Positions 22,430 through 31,984 are shown, numbered from the stretch's first letter. The stretch: 44,014 bases of DNA from Alphaproteobacteria bacterium (GCA_017533325.1 JAFXIF010000050.1:1-44014); one strand, 5' to 3'. The notes: generated by a model not told the origin, from the sequence alone. Program-made: numbers and translations.

Positions 22430-24925
22430 ATGGAACTATTAACTGAAATTACAAAGAAGCAACAAACAGCCGCCTACCCTTTAAATTCCGTTTGGGTTTC
22501 AGCTTCTGCAGGATCTGGAAAAACAAAAGTTTTAACCGATCGGGTTTTAAACCTTTTACTTCAAGGATCTGAACCGGAACGCTTACTTTGTTTAACGTTT
22601 ACAAAAGCTGCAGCTGCCGAAATGGCCAACCGAATCACAGCAACCCTTAAAAAATGGGCAATTGCCGATGATGACGAATTGGAAAAACTTTTGTTTAATT
22701 TAAAAGGCGTGATGCCGACAAAAGAAATGTTAAAATTGGCAAGAGCCTTGTTTGTAAAGGTTTTGGAAACCCCGGGGGGGCTTAAAATTATGACCATTCA
22801 TAGCTTTTGCCAATCTGTTTTAAAACGTTTTCCGATTGAAGCTTCTATTCCGCCACAATTTGAAGTTATTGAGGAAACAAAATCGCATGCTTTAATGCAT
22901 CAGGCTATTTCAGAAACCTTTGTTCATCCTAAATTTAAGAAAAAAGCCATGCTTTTGAGTGATTATTTTTATGAAAAATCAATCAAGGGCATTTTTGATA
23001 TGATTTTACAAAATCAGTCTCTTTTAGATGAGCGCCTCAGCTCGTTTCATGAAAAAAACAATCTTGAAAACCAATTAAAAAAATATTTTCAGATTGAAAA
23101 ATATCAAACAAAAAAAGAGATTATCAATAAATATTTTGAAATTGAAGAATTTTTTGAACTTAAAAACAAATATCTTACCAAAGATGAAACCATTTTAAAA
23201 AAACATCAGGAAGAAGACAAGGCGCATCTTGTTTATGAAATCAATCAAAGATTAAAAGCATTTGATCTGGTTAATGTTACCTGTGCCATAACAGATATTA
23301 TTGCCCATATTTTAAAAAGATATAAAAAACTTAAAAAAGAAGACTCTCTTTTGGATTATTCCGACTTAATTTCATTAACAAGGGATTTACTTAAAAAGTC
23401 CGGTATGTCGCAATGGGTGTTATATAAATTAGATGGAGGTATCGACCATATTTTAATTGATGAAGCGCAAGATACCAATCCGGAGCAATGGGAAATCGTG
23501 CGCTTAATTGCCGAAGAGTTTTTCTCGGGCCTTGGGTCGCGTCCTGATTTAGTGCGCACTATTTTTGCCGTTGGGGATAAAAAACAATCTATTTATAGCT
23601 TTCAAGGGGCGGACCCGAATGAATTTGAACGAATGCATCAATTTTTTGAACAACAAGTCAAAAGATCGGAAAAAAATTTTGAAACGGTTCCATTAAACGT
23701 TTCTTTTCGTTCAACAGCCGCAGTTTTGGATTTGGTTAATTTGATTTTGAAAAATAAAAAAATCAAGAAAGGGCTTTTAAATGAGGACGAAGAAGCCGTT
23801 CATACTCCCTTTCGGTCAAAAGACGGTGGGTTGGTTGAAATTTGGCCTTTAGAAGAAGGACAAGAAAAAGAAAGTCTTGCCAATTGGAGTTTTCCGGAAC
23901 CGAATAAAACGCCTGCCAGTGCAACAAAATTAGCACAACGAATTGCTGATAAAATTTCTAAAATGATTGGAAAAGAAATTCTTCCTTCAAGAGGAACCCC
24001 CATTCAAGCCGGCGATATTATGATTTTGGTTCGAAGCCGAAATAAAATCGTTTCCGAACTGGTTCGTGCTTTAAAAGAAAGGAATATCCCTGTTGCCGGC
24101 GTTGATCGAATCATTTTAACGGAACATATCGCCGTTCAAGATTTAATTTGTGTCGCAAGATTTGCCTTATTACCAGAAGATGATTTAAATTTGGCGTGTT
24201 TACTTAAAAGTCCCTTGTTTAAACTTTCTGAAGAAGACTTGTTTAAATTAGCTCACTATCGAAAAGATTTATCTCTTTATCAACAAGTTATTAAGGAAAA
24301 ACAAGATCTGTCTCAAAAATTATCTTTAATTTTAAATCAAGCGGATAAAATGCCTGTTTTTGAGTTTTTCTCTTATCTTTTAGGACCGTTAAAAGGACGA
24401 AAGGCTTTTGTTGAAAGACTGGGAACGGAAGCAAATGAGGCTTTGGATGAATTTTTATCTTTAACCCTTCATTTTGAAGAAACTGAGATTCCTACATTGC
24501 AAAACTTTTTAAAATGGATTTCAAACCGAAAAGTTGAAATTAAACGAGATTTAGATCAATCCGGTATTGATGCTGTTCGAATTATGACCGTGCATGCTTC
24601 AAAAGGATTGCAAGGGAACATTGTTTTTTTACCTGATACACGAGGAGTCCCCAAATCAAAGGATACTTTTTTATGGACCGATACCCAATTACCCTTATGG
24701 ATTGCTACCGCAGCTTTAAAAACAAATGAAGTTGAAAGACTATATGAAAAATTAGATGAACTTGAAATTGAAGAATCCAATCGATTGTTATATGTAGCGT
24801 TAACAAGAGCAAAGGACAGACTTTATATTTGCGGATGGGATAATAAAAAGAAGAAAAAACAAACTTTTACCCATAATTGGTATGATTTAATTTGCTCTTC
24901 TTTACCACCAGATAAAACCGGATGA
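22430..24925 (+). CDS. addA: AddA, helicase portion (gene interrupted by a frameshift)
   Basis: UvrD/Rep-type helicase part of the AddAB double-strand break repair enzyme. Motifs run in order: Walker A SASAGSGKTKVLTDR (about residue 24), LCLTFTKAAAAEMANR, HSFCQSVLKRFP, Walker B ILIDEAQDTNPEQW (about 344), AVGDKKQSIYSFQGA, VNVSFRS-like LNVSFRSTAAV, VRIMTVHASKGLQG and motif VI ESNRLLYVALTRAKDRLYI (about 785). The frame stops at 831 aa (SSLPPDKTG-stop), whereas AddA proteins are about 1100-1200 aa. The continuation is in the next frame, so the full gene spans 22430-25583. Confidence 0.9.
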   Translation: MELLTEITKKQQTAAYPLNSVWVSASAGSGKTKVLTDRVLNLLLQGSEPERLLCLTFTKAAAAEMANRITATLKKWAIADDDELEKLLFNLKGVMPTKEMLKLARALFVKVLETPGGLKIMTIHSFCQSVLKRFPIEASIPPQFEVIEETKSHALMHQAISETFVHPKFKKKAMLLSDYFYEKSIKGIFDMILQNQSLLDERLSSFHEKNNLENQLKKYFQIEKYQTKKEIINKYFEIEEFFELKNKYLTKDETILKKHQEEDKAHLVYEINQRLKAFDLVNVTCAITDIIAHILKRYKKLKKEDSLLDYSDLISLTRDLLKKSGMSQWVLYKLDGGIDHILIDEAQDTNPEQWEIVRLIAEEFFSGLGSRPDLVRTIFAVGDKKQSIYSFQGADPNEFERMHQFFEQQVKRSEKNFETVPLNVSFRSTAAVLDLVNLILKNKKIKKGLLNEDEEAVHTPFRSKDGGLVEIWPLEEGQEKESLANWSFPEPNKTPASATKLAQRIADKISKMIGKEILPSRGTPIQAGDIMILVRSRNKIVSELVRALKERNIPVAGVDRIILTEHIAVQDLICVARFALLPEDDLNLACLLKSPLFKLSEEDLFKLAHYRKDLSLYQQVIKEKQDLSQKLSLILNQADKMPVFEFFSYLLGPLKGRKAFVERLGTEANEALDEFLSLTLHFEETEIPTLQNFLKWISNRKVEIKRDLDQSGIDAVRIMTVHASKGLQGNIVFLPDTRGVPKSKDTFLWTDTQLPLWIATAALKTNEVERLYEKLDELEIEESNRLLYVALTRAKDRLYICGWDNKKKKKQTFTHNWYDLICSSLPPDKTG

Positions 24926-25067
24926 AGATAAAATTATTCGTATTTTTTCTCCGCAATTAAAAGAAGCAGAGGGAGAAGAAAATCAAGAGCGTATAAACAA
25001 AAAAACTGAACTTCCCGCTTTTGTTTTTAAAGAAGCGCCCCTGGAAACAGCCCTTTCAAAACCATTA

Positions 25068-25583
25068 ATGCCCTCTCAAATGGAAGATGAAGTGGTTGAG
25101 ACGGACACGGTTTTAGGTCTTGATAGAGCAAAAGCCATGAAACGTGGCACCTTTATTCACCAATTATTGCAATATTTACCTGATATTGAACCTGAAAAAA
25201 GAAAAGAGGTGGCACTTCGGTTAAAACCGGATGGAATTGATATCCCTGAAAATTTATTTGATGTTTTTGAAAAAGAAGAATTTAATCACTTGTTTTCAAA
25301 AGAATCAAAAGCTGAAGTTCCGATTGTCGGCGTTGTTAAAAATCAAGTTGTCTCCGGTCAAATTGACCGATTGATTATAACAGATGATGCTGTCTTAATT
25401 GTTGATTTTAAATCAGGAAAACATGTTCCCTTAAGAGAAAAATTTGTCCCTCCCCTTTATATAAAACAAATGATGATGTATAAAGAGTTGCTAAAAGAAA
25501 TTTTCCCTGATAAGATGATTAAAACTTATTTACTTTGGACAGAAAATTTATCATTAATGGAGTTAACAAAACATGATCTTTAA
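25068..25583 (+). pseudogene. addA: AddA, C-terminal nuclease portion (out of frame with the helicase part)
   Basis: The +1 frame is open from 24891 to 25583. The first ATG is at 25068, but homologous-looking sequence begins around 24920 (DEDKIIRIF). The segment carries the RecB-type nuclease motifs GTFIHQLLQ, GQIDRLIITDDAVLIVDFKSG (metal Asp and catalytic Asp/Lys) and the YIKQMMMYKELL helix, i.e. the exonuclease domain that normally ends AddA. No ribosome-binding site precedes 25068, so independent translation is unlikely. It overlaps the start of the next lipoprotein gene by 11 bases. Either a sequencing/assembly indel or a genuine lesion is possible. Confidence 0.85.
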
Positions 25584-26313
25584 AAAACGCTTATTAAGTG
25601 CCTTCAGTCTTGTCTTTTTCCTTTCAGCCTGTTCTTCAATTCCTCATGCTCCAGACGGATTTAAAGAAAGAATTGTTGAAACGAGTAAAATGAATTTTTT
25701 GACCTTTGAAAAAGAAAATATTACGTTAAACAAAACACTTCGGTTTTATATTGAAGGAAACGGCACGCCAAATCCCGAAAAGCCAATGGCTCTTTTATTG
25801 GCTGGGAAAGACAGAACGGATAATATCATTGTTTTAACAAGGCCTTGCCAATATCTTGATAGTAAAGTCTGCAAAAACCAAGACATTTGGGGCAAAGAAA
25901 GGTATAATCCTGAAATTTTAAATGAAATGTATGAATTGGCTTTATTTTTCATCAAACAATATAAACCAAAAGATATAGAATTTGTTGCTTATTCAGATGC
26001 TGCCCCTATTGCCTTTAATTTAGCCAACCGCTTTGGAAGAGCCAAACAAGTAACAACCATTGCCGGGGTTTTAGATATTTACTCTTATGAAAGACAAAAC
26101 GATAACGTTAAAATTAAAAATAAAGATTTTGTAAATAAAGTCTTTGTTGCCCAAACGCCTCAAATACATTATGTCGGTTCAGATGACAAAATTGTGACCA
26201 AAAGCATGACTGAGCGATATGTTATGAACCTGCATAATCCTAAAAAAATAACCATTAAAGTTGTTTCCGGTATGACTCATGATAATTGCGAGTTATTTAA
26301 ACTGGATTATTAA
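25573..26313 (+). CDS. Alpha/beta-hydrolase-like lipoprotein
   Basis: 246-aa protein with a lipoprotein signal (FSLVFFLSAC, Cys20 region). The remainder looks like an alpha/beta-hydrolase: a nucleophile-elbow candidate FVAYSDAAPIAFNLANRFG (about residue 140), an acid candidate YVGSDDKIV (about 205) and a terminal histidine in VSGMTHDNC (about 236). The elbow is AYSDAA rather than GxSxG, so activity is uncertain. LTRPCQYL and KVCKNQDIWGKERY (Cys pair) resemble proteins with one disulfide that follow alphaproteobacterial genes of unknown function. It probably faces the periplasm and ends tail-to-tail with virD4, sharing 4 bases. Confidence 0.75.
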   Translation: MIFKKRLLSAFSLVFFLSACSSIPHAPDGFKERIVETSKMNFLTFEKENITLNKTLRFYIEGNGTPNPEKPMALLLAGKDRTDNIIVLTRPCQYLDSKVCKNQDIWGKERYNPEILNEMYELALFFIKQYKPKDIEFVAYSDAAPIAFNLANRFGRAKQVTTIAGVLDIYSYERQNDNVKIKNKDFVNKVFVAQTPQIHYVGSDDKIVTKSMTERYVMNLHNPKKITIKVVSGMTHDNCELFKLDY

Positions 26314-28532
26314 TCTTCAGCAATAATCGGTTTAAATTGTATTTGCCCGACAACTTGCATTTGATCGGCTTTTCTTTCGATATAATCAGGAATTTTCGGC
26401 GCCGGTTTCATTGAGGTTAATTTTTTATATTCCGGATGTTTAAAACAAAGCGGCGTTTCTGCCCTAATCGGTCTGTTTAAGTGTCCCGAATAAAGGAGTA
26501 ATTGTTTTGTCGGAGCCATAGATAAAATACCGGATCCACCGATAACACCATCTGCTTTCTTTTTAACAGAACGCTTTAAATCCCACCATAAATTAAAGCC
26601 CATTTTACTTTTAGCCGTTGGGATTAAAGGTCCTGAAACATCAATTAAAAAGCTTCGTTTTGAACTATATGACGGAATGACTTTTGTTAAAGATTCAAGC
26701 CCTTTTAAAAGCGGTCCACGTGTTTCAGGGTTATTATGCCGTTTAATTAGTTTTGCCGCAACGGCACTGATTAACACATCAACCGTTTCTTGATCGTATT
26801 TAACTTTAATTTGATGCCAATCTTGCACACAAACAAGAAATTTATTCGACTTGGAACGCCCAAAAACAATCCCGTCCGTAATGCTTGTTAAAGATGGCAT
26901 GTGATGGAACTCATCTAAAATAAAACTTGCAGGACACGGCCCTGCTCCGCCTTCATTCGGACCGAATTCCATTAAATATTGAGTCGCCATATTAATAAAA
27001 AGACTGCTCAACAAGACGCAAGCATTTAAATCCGAAAAAGGAACAGACATATATACCGTTACCGGCTCATATTTACCCGTTTTTTCGTTTTTCATACCAC
27101 GCAATTGCTCATAATTAAAATCATTTAATGAGGTATGATGACGAACGGCAGCATTTTTAAAAATATTCACACCGGAAAGCGCCATGGAAACAACCGATCC
27201 GCGTTGTTTATCCGGTAATGTTAACACTTGATTAAGCTCCAACAATGTTCTTCGGCCATATCCGTAATACGCCGTTTCCAGAACAATTTTTTCAAAAATC
27301 ATTTGCCAGGCATCCATATCCAAAGCACTCATATCTTGTTGTTTTTGTTTTAATGAAATTTGGTGATTGGCTTGAATTTGGGCATTGTTAATAATATCTA
27401 AAAGCATGGCAAAGCAAGCATCCATTCCTCGCCAAGAATCCGGAATTAAATCCCAAGACCCGATCGGAAGATAATTATCAATCGTTAATGTTTTATTTTT
27501 AAGGTGTAATCTGGCTTGTTCAACTTCACTGAAATCCCGCATGGAGTCATAATAAGAAGACAAAACCTCATAATCAGCTTCATCCATTTGATTATGTTGA
27601 AGCCGGTAAAGAAAATAATCATTTGCTTTTGCCTGATCCACTTTGCCACAAAGATATCCGGTTAACCCTGTTAAACAGCCTCTTCCCGTTTTTACCCAAT
27701 AAGGGTCTGTTCCCGTTGGCCCATCCGGAATCAAATAAGAAACAAGGGTATCAATATATCCTTCACGCCCATTTTCAAGGGAAGGTAAATTTCCTTCTCC
27801 AATCGGATTCCAAGATGGCCAACGAATATTTTTTTCCGGATCATCTTTTCCCATCCAGTTTAACATAAAAACAGGACCCAATGTTGAGCGATATCCACTT
27901 GTAAGTTGAGCTAATTCACCTTTTGGGTCGTGAACGATAACACTTGAGTCTTTTTCTTCCAAAATCGCAGGGACAATCACCCCCATTGTTTTACCGGATG
28001 AAGGGCACCCGATACAAAAAACCGATCTTGTATCCGGCAATTTCATTTTTTTGCCGTTAAATAACCCCAAAAACAAGTGTTTCCCGTCAAATAAGCCACA
28101 TTTTTGGACATCTTCTTCAATGGCTTCTCGTCCATCTCCAAAAATTTGAGGTGCCAAAAAGAAAGGGTTAAGGATAAATAACATAAACTCATATCCCAAA
28201 AATAAGAAAGTCGGGAAAAGCAAAATTCGCCAAGCAAAATAACTTGTCCAGGTTATATGAAGAGGTTCACTGAATGTATATGTTTCAAGCCAAATAAAAT
28301 ATCCGGTAAATGGGCGCAATAAATTACCGGAGGCCACATCTAAAACATAATTCCAAAGATATTCCCAACTTTCACTGGAAAAATGATTAGCGATTACACT
28401 TGAAAACGGAATAAAAAAAGTCAGCAAAACCCAAAAAATCATAATGCCGATAAGGGCACGCCAAAACCACCACTTAACAGCGTTCATCGCAAATTTTTTC
28501 GGTTTTAAAAAACTAAGCCCTTGCCACCTCAT
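26310..28532 (-). CDS. virD4: VirD4/TraG-type type IV secretion coupling ATPase
   Basis: Inner-membrane hexameric ATPase that brings substrates to a type IV secretion channel. The 740-aa protein has two or three N-terminal membrane segments (about residues 24-46, 90-115), then Walker A IGCPSSGKTMGVIVP (about 174-188), SVIVHDPKGELAQLTSGYR (the DPKGE motif of TraG/VirD4), and the Walker B ASFILDEFHHMPSL (about 540). No other T4SS genes are in the window, so it is either an orphan whose channel is encoded elsewhere or a remnant. The start has AGGGG 5 bases upstream and follows the pentapeptide-repeat gene by one base: one operon. Confidence 0.93.
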   Translation of the reverse strand: MRWQGLSFLKPKKFAMNAVKWWFWRALIGIMIFWVLLTFFIPFSSVIANHFSSESWEYLWNYVLDVASGNLLRPFTGYFIWLETYTFSEPLHITWTSYFAWRILLFPTFLFLGYEFMLFILNPFFLAPQIFGDGREAIEEDVQKCGLFDGKHLFLGLFNGKKMKLPDTRSVFCIGCPSSGKTMGVIVPAILEEKDSSVIVHDPKGELAQLTSGYRSTLGPVFMLNWMGKDDPEKNIRWPSWNPIGEGNLPSLENGREGYIDTLVSYLIPDGPTGTDPYWVKTGRGCLTGLTGYLCGKVDQAKANDYFLYRLQHNQMDEADYEVLSSYYDSMRDFSEVEQARLHLKNKTLTIDNYLPIGSWDLIPDSWRGMDACFAMLLDIINNAQIQANHQISLKQKQQDMSALDMDAWQMIFEKIVLETAYYGYGRRTLLELNQVLTLPDKQRGSVVSMALSGVNIFKNAAVRHHTSLNDFNYEQLRGMKNEKTGKYEPVTVYMSVPFSDLNACVLLSSLFINMATQYLMEFGPNEGGAGPCPASFILDEFHHMPSLTSITDGIVFGRSKSNKFLVCVQDWHQIKVKYDQETVDVLISAVAAKLIKRHNNPETRGPLLKGLESLTKVIPSYSSKRSFLIDVSGPLIPTAKSKMGFNLWWDLKRSVKKKADGVIGGSGILSMAPTKQLLLYSGHLNRPIRAETPLCFKHPEYKKLTSMKPAPKIPDYIERKADQMQVVGQIQFKPIIAED

Positions 28533-28533
28533 T

Positions 28534-29571
28534 TTACCCCTTTATCTTTGTGTTTGTTTTTTTAACTTCTCTTTGTTTGGAAGAAATTTTCTTAATGCTA
28601 TCTTCAGGTTTATTTTGCTCTATATTATTTAAAATAACAGGCTTTGTTTCTAACGGCGCTTCAACAAGTGTATCCTCTTGAATATCGATTTCGTCAACCT
28701 CTTCTTTTGCTTGTGGCCATAAGATATATCCTTCCGGCACAAGTTGTTTTTTACCCGCTTTTTTTAAAGGCATTTGCGCCGGAGCTGCCTCTTTTTTTTG
28801 CCGAAGGCCAAACAAACGCAACTCTTCTTCTTTTTCTTTTAAAAGAGCTTCTTCCATTTTTTTTCTTTTTTTATCTTTTGTCCGCCTTAAATCATAATAT
28901 CTTTTTTGTAATGACCCTAAACTTAAAAGTTGTTTCGGATCAATATAAGTTCCGCATAAATTAACACCATCTAAAATAAATTGCGATAAATCAAGCCCCA
29001 ACAAATTAACCTTTGTTAAATCAAGGCGCCTGATATCAACAGACATTAATTCATTTTTTGTTAATGTTCTGATATCAATTTTTCCACTTTCAACCAGTGA
29101 TAAAAACTTATCAAACTCAGCAAAATATTTTTGAGCCTTTTCATCAAAAAAGGTTTCATCTACAAAATTATTTCTTAAAAACACTCGTTTTAAGGAAACA
29201 TCTTCAAAAATAGCCTCGGTCAAATCAGTGTCTTCAATATAAGCCTCATTAAATTTTGCGCCTCTAAAACAACATTTTGAAGCCTTTGTTTCTTTAAAAC
29301 AAGCTCTTGAAAAATCGCACCCCGTAAAATCGGCACCACGAATATCGGCTCCTTTTAAATTAATTCCCCGATAATCTTTATTGCTGACGATTTTGCCTTT
29401 TTGAATATCTTCAACCAAGGCAACGGCTCTTGGGTCAGAAAGATAACTTTGCCGTTCAGAAGGCAACAGAAATTCTTTCTTATCAATGCCTAAAGTAAAT
29501 AAAGCAATATCTTCTTCACTTACCTTTACATCTTGAAATTTTTTCTCGGGTCGTTTCATTTGTATTGTCAT
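28534..29571 (-). CDS. Pentapeptide-repeat protein
   Basis: The frame is open to 29685, but the upstream part is AT-rich and Phe/Tyr/Leu-heavy. The start at 29571 (MTIQMKRPEKK, 345 aa) fits the promoter that lies right before it. Pentapeptide repeats A(D/N)LxX run at about residues 68-115 of this form: GINLKGADIRGADFTGCDFSRACFKE ... GAKFNEAYIEDTDLTEAIFEDVSL. A second short set is at DIRRLDLTKVNLLGLDLSQFILDGVNL. The C-terminal third is Lys/Glu-rich coiled coil and low complexity. No signal or membrane segment is seen. Operonic pairing with virD4 raises the possibility of a secretion substrate or accessory factor; this is inference. Confidence 0.85.
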   Translation of the reverse strand: MTIQMKRPEKKFQDVKVSEEDIALFTLGIDKKEFLLPSERQSYLSDPRAVALVEDIQKGKIVSNKDYRGINLKGADIRGADFTGCDFSRACFKETKASKCCFRGAKFNEAYIEDTDLTEAIFEDVSLKRVFLRNNFVDETFFDEKAQKYFAEFDKFLSLVESGKIDIRTLTKNELMSVDIRRLDLTKVNLLGLDLSQFILDGVNLCGTYIDPKQLLSLGSLQKRYYDLRRTKDKKRKKMEEALLKEKEEELRLFGLRQKKEAAPAQMPLKKAGKKQLVPEGYILWPQAKEEVDEIDIQEDTLVEAPLETKPVILNNIEQNKPEDSIKKISSKQREVKKTNTKIKG

Positions 29572-29577
29572 ATAAAT

Positions 29578-29586
29578 ATTATAACA
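29578..29586 (-). promoter_or_regulatory. Extended -10 promoter of the pentapeptide-repeat/virD4 operon
   Basis: On the minus strand TGTTATAAT forms an extended -10 (TG-N-TATAAT) whose last base is 6 bases before the ATG at 29571. Transcription would start at or within a base of the A of ATG, so the message would be leaderless. No Shine-Dalgarno sequence precedes this ATG. The -35 region is weak. Confidence 0.6.
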
Positions 29587-29673
29587 CAGAAATTTAAAAA
29601 AGAAATAAAAAAAAAGATGACATTTTAAAATTCTTATATTATAACTAATTAACTTAATGAAAGGATTTTTTTG

Positions 29674-30168
29674 ATGTTTAAACAAAGATCAAACAAACAC
29701 TTGCTTTTTCTGCTCTTTAACATTGCTTTTATTTCATTTATGTTGGATCAGATGACAAAAAGATGGGCTCTTGAAGCCCTTGAGCTTCACACTCCCTTGC
29801 CTGTTACATCCTTTTTTAACTTCTTTTTAACTTATAATAAAGGCGTTAGTTTTTCTTTGTTTTACAATACAACCAGTTATGGTCCTTTCCTTTTAGCCGG
29901 CATGGGGTTATTAATTTGTTTTTTTGTATTATACTGGATGATAAAAGAAACGGATACAAAAACAAAAATCGGCCTTTCTTTGGTTCTGGGCGGAGCTATC
30001 GGTAATATTGTGGACAGAATCAGATTTGGTTATGTTGTTGATTTTTTGGATTTTTATTTTAACACATACCATTGGCCGGCTTTTAATCTTGCAGATTCTT
30101 TTATTTGTCTGGGAGCATTCTTTATTTTTATTCAAATATTTTTCAAAAAAGAAGAGGAACAAAAATGA
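29674..30168 (+). CDS. lspA: Lipoprotein signal peptidase
   Basis: Inner-membrane aspartyl protease that removes signal peptides from diacylated prolipoproteins. AAGGA lies 8 bases before the ATG at 29674, giving 164 aa. Four membrane helices are visible. The catalytic motifs are present: MLDQMTKRWALE (first conserved Asp region), TYNKGVSFSLF, GGAIGNIVDRIRFGYVVDFLDFY (catalytic Asp) and PAFNLADSFICLGA (second catalytic Asp). Many products encoded here (rlpA, mltA, the hydrolase, small lipoproteins) are its likely substrates. It overlaps the next lipoprotein start (ATGA). Confidence 0.96.
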   Translation: MFKQRSNKHLLFLLFNIAFISFMLDQMTKRWALEALELHTPLPVTSFFNFFLTYNKGVSFSLFYNTTSYGPFLLAGMGLLICFFVLYWMIKETDTKTKIGLSLVLGGAIGNIVDRIRFGYVVDFLDFYFNTYHWPAFNLADSFICLGAFFIFIQIFFKKEEEQK

Positions 30169-30344
30169 AAAAATTCATCTTTATTTGCCTTTGTTTATGT
30201 TTAACAGCTGCCTGTGCGCAAAAAAAACCACCTTTGGCGAAAACTCAAATCGTGAATGGACAATCCATTGTGATGCCGCCTGAATTTTTTGTGTTACCCA
30301 AAATACCAGCTCAACAAGGTCAACCCTCGTCTGTAACGGAGTAA
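30165..30344 (+). CDS. Small lipoprotein following lspA (59 aa, possibly BamF-like)
   Basis: Begins MKKFIFICLCLCLTAACAQ, with a lipobox TAAC (Cys17). The mature part is about 43 residues, rich in Pro/Gln, with the stretch IVMPPEFFVLPKIPAQQ. In Alphaproteobacteria lspA is commonly followed by a DUF3035 (BamF) lipoprotein, whose sequences contain a PPxFxLRPP-type motif. This protein could be a very short relative, but it is far below normal DUF3035 length, so I would call it only a lipoprotein. SD GAGGAAC is 8 bases upstream. Confidence 0.8.
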   Translation: MKKFIFICLCLCLTAACAQKKPPLAKTQIVNGQSIVMPPEFFVLPKIPAQQGQPSSVTE

Positions 30345-30347
30345 AAG

Positions 30348-31946
30348 ATGACGATTTATACAGATTTACTTGAACACACCAAAACAATTGAGAAAACAAA
30401 TTTAAAAGCGCTTTTTGAAAACGATCCGAAACGTTTTGAAAAATTTCATGCTGAATTTCAAGATATGTTATTGGATTATTCTAAAAATAAAATTACGGAT
30501 GAAACGCTTTCTTTGTTATTAAAATTAGCTAAAACATCTCATTTAAAAGAAGCGATTAATGATATGTTTAGCGGAAAAAGAATTAACACCACGGAAAATC
30601 GACCTGTTTTACATATTGCTTTAAGAAACAGAAGCAACACACCGATTTATGTGGATGATGAAGATGTGATGCCGAAAATCAATAAAGTTTTAAAACAAAT
30701 GCAAACTTTTTCAAATAAAGTTCGCGCCGGTGAATTTAAAGGCGCAACCGGCAAAGAGATTAAAGATGTTGTCAATATCGGTATTGGCGGTTCCGATTTG
30801 GGCCCCAAAATGGCTTTAGAGGCACTTTCTTTTTATAAAACACCGAAACTTAATTTTCATTTTGTTTCAAACGTTGACGGCACGGATATTACCGAAACAC
30901 TTAACAAATGCAATCCGGAAACAACTCTTTTTATTGTGTCCTCCAAAACATTTACCACGCAAGAAACAATGACGAACGCTCAAACAGCAAAAGATTGGAT
31001 CAGCGTTCATTTAGGGCAAAAAGCAACCAAACATCACTTTGTTGCCGTTTCAACCAATATTAAAGCAGTGAAAGCTTTTGGGATTGATGCAAAGAATATG
31101 TTTGTTTTTTGGGATTTTGTCGGGGGAAGATATTCTCTTTGGTCTGCCATCGGGTTATCCTTAATGATTGGAATCGGATATGAAGGATTTATCCAGTTAT
31201 TAGAGGGCGCTCACGAACTTGATTTACATTTTAAAGAGACGCCGTTTGAAAAGAATCTCCCTGTTCTTTTAGCCCTTATGGGAATTTGGAATACAACCTA
31301 TCTCGGGGCGGAAAGTTATGCCGTTCTTCCTTATGACCAATATTTGGATAAATTGCCGTTATATTTGCAACAATTGGATATGGAAAGCAATGGCAAGAGT
31401 GTTAAGAAAAACAAAAAAGAGGTGGATTATATGACAGGTCCGATTTTATTTGGAACTGCCGGCACCAATGGTCAACATTCTTTTTATCAACTCATTCATC
31501 AAGGAACGCATATTGTTCCGGCTGATTTTATTGCCCCTATTTATTCCTTAAATGAAACCGGGAATCACCATGATATATTACTTGCCAATGTAATTGCTCA
31601 ATCTGAAGCATTGATGCGAGGTAAAACAAAAGAAGAATTAGAAGCTGAAGGGGTTGAAAAAGATTTAATTCCGTTTAAAACATTTACGGGTAACAGACCC
31701 AGCAACACCATTTTATTTGAAAAAATGACACCAAAAGCTTTAGGTCGCTTGATTGCCCTTTATGAACATAAAGTTTTTGTTCAAGGTGTTATTTGGAATA
31801 TAAACAGTTTTGATCAATTCGGTGTTGAACTCGGCAAACAATTGGCAAAAGCTGTTTTACCGGAATTACTTAATAAGAAACAAAAACTTAATCACGATTC
31901 TTCAACCAATGCTTTAATTGAAAAAGTAAGGAGTTTACGCCGGTAA
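30348..31946 (+). CDS. pgi: Glucose-6-phosphate isomerase
   Basis: Interconverts glucose-6-phosphate and fructose-6-phosphate in glycolysis and gluconeogenesis. The 532-aa protein has [31 protein letters not shown], the PGI signature [16 protein letters not shown] and [16 protein letters not shown], plus the C-terminal [17 protein letters not shown] precedes ATG. It is linked to the lspA-lipoprotein pair by a 3-base gap. A complete EMP-type step here fits with the NifJ enzyme for pyruvate oxidation. Confidence 0.97.
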   Translation: MTIYTDLLEHTKTIEKTNLKALFENDPKRFEKFHAEFQDMLLDYSKNKITDETLSLLLKLAKTSHLKEAINDMFSGKRINTTENRPVLHIALRNRSNTPIYVDDEDVMPKINKVLKQMQTFSNKVRAGEFKGATGKEIKDVVNIGIGGSDLGPKMALEALSFYKTPKLNFHFVSNVDGTDITETLNKCNPETTLFIVSSKTFTTQETMTNAQTAKDWISVHLGQKATKHHFVAVSTNIKAVKAFGIDAKNMFVFWDFVGGRYSLWSAIGLSLMIGIGYEGFIQLLEGAHELDLHFKETPFEKNLPVLLALMGIWNTTYLGAESYAVLPYDQYLDKLPLYLQQLDMESNGKSVKKNKKEVDYMTGPILFGTAGTNGQHSFYQLIHQGTHIVPADFIAPIYSLNETGNHHDILLANVIAQSEALMRGKTKEELEAEGVEKDLIPFKTFTGNRPSNTILFEKMTPKALGRLIALYEHKVFVQGVIWNINSFDQFGVELGKQLAKAVLPELLNKKQKLNHDSSTNALIEKVRSLRR

Positions 31947-31984
31947 TTTTAAAATATGAGCGATAGTTTTATATAAGGCATCAA

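Noticed and set aside
24888-24925. Programmed +1 frameshift in addA
   Set aside because: No known slippery motif (such as CTT-TGA-C) or stimulatory structure is visible, so an indel or lesion is more likely; the frameshift itself is reported.
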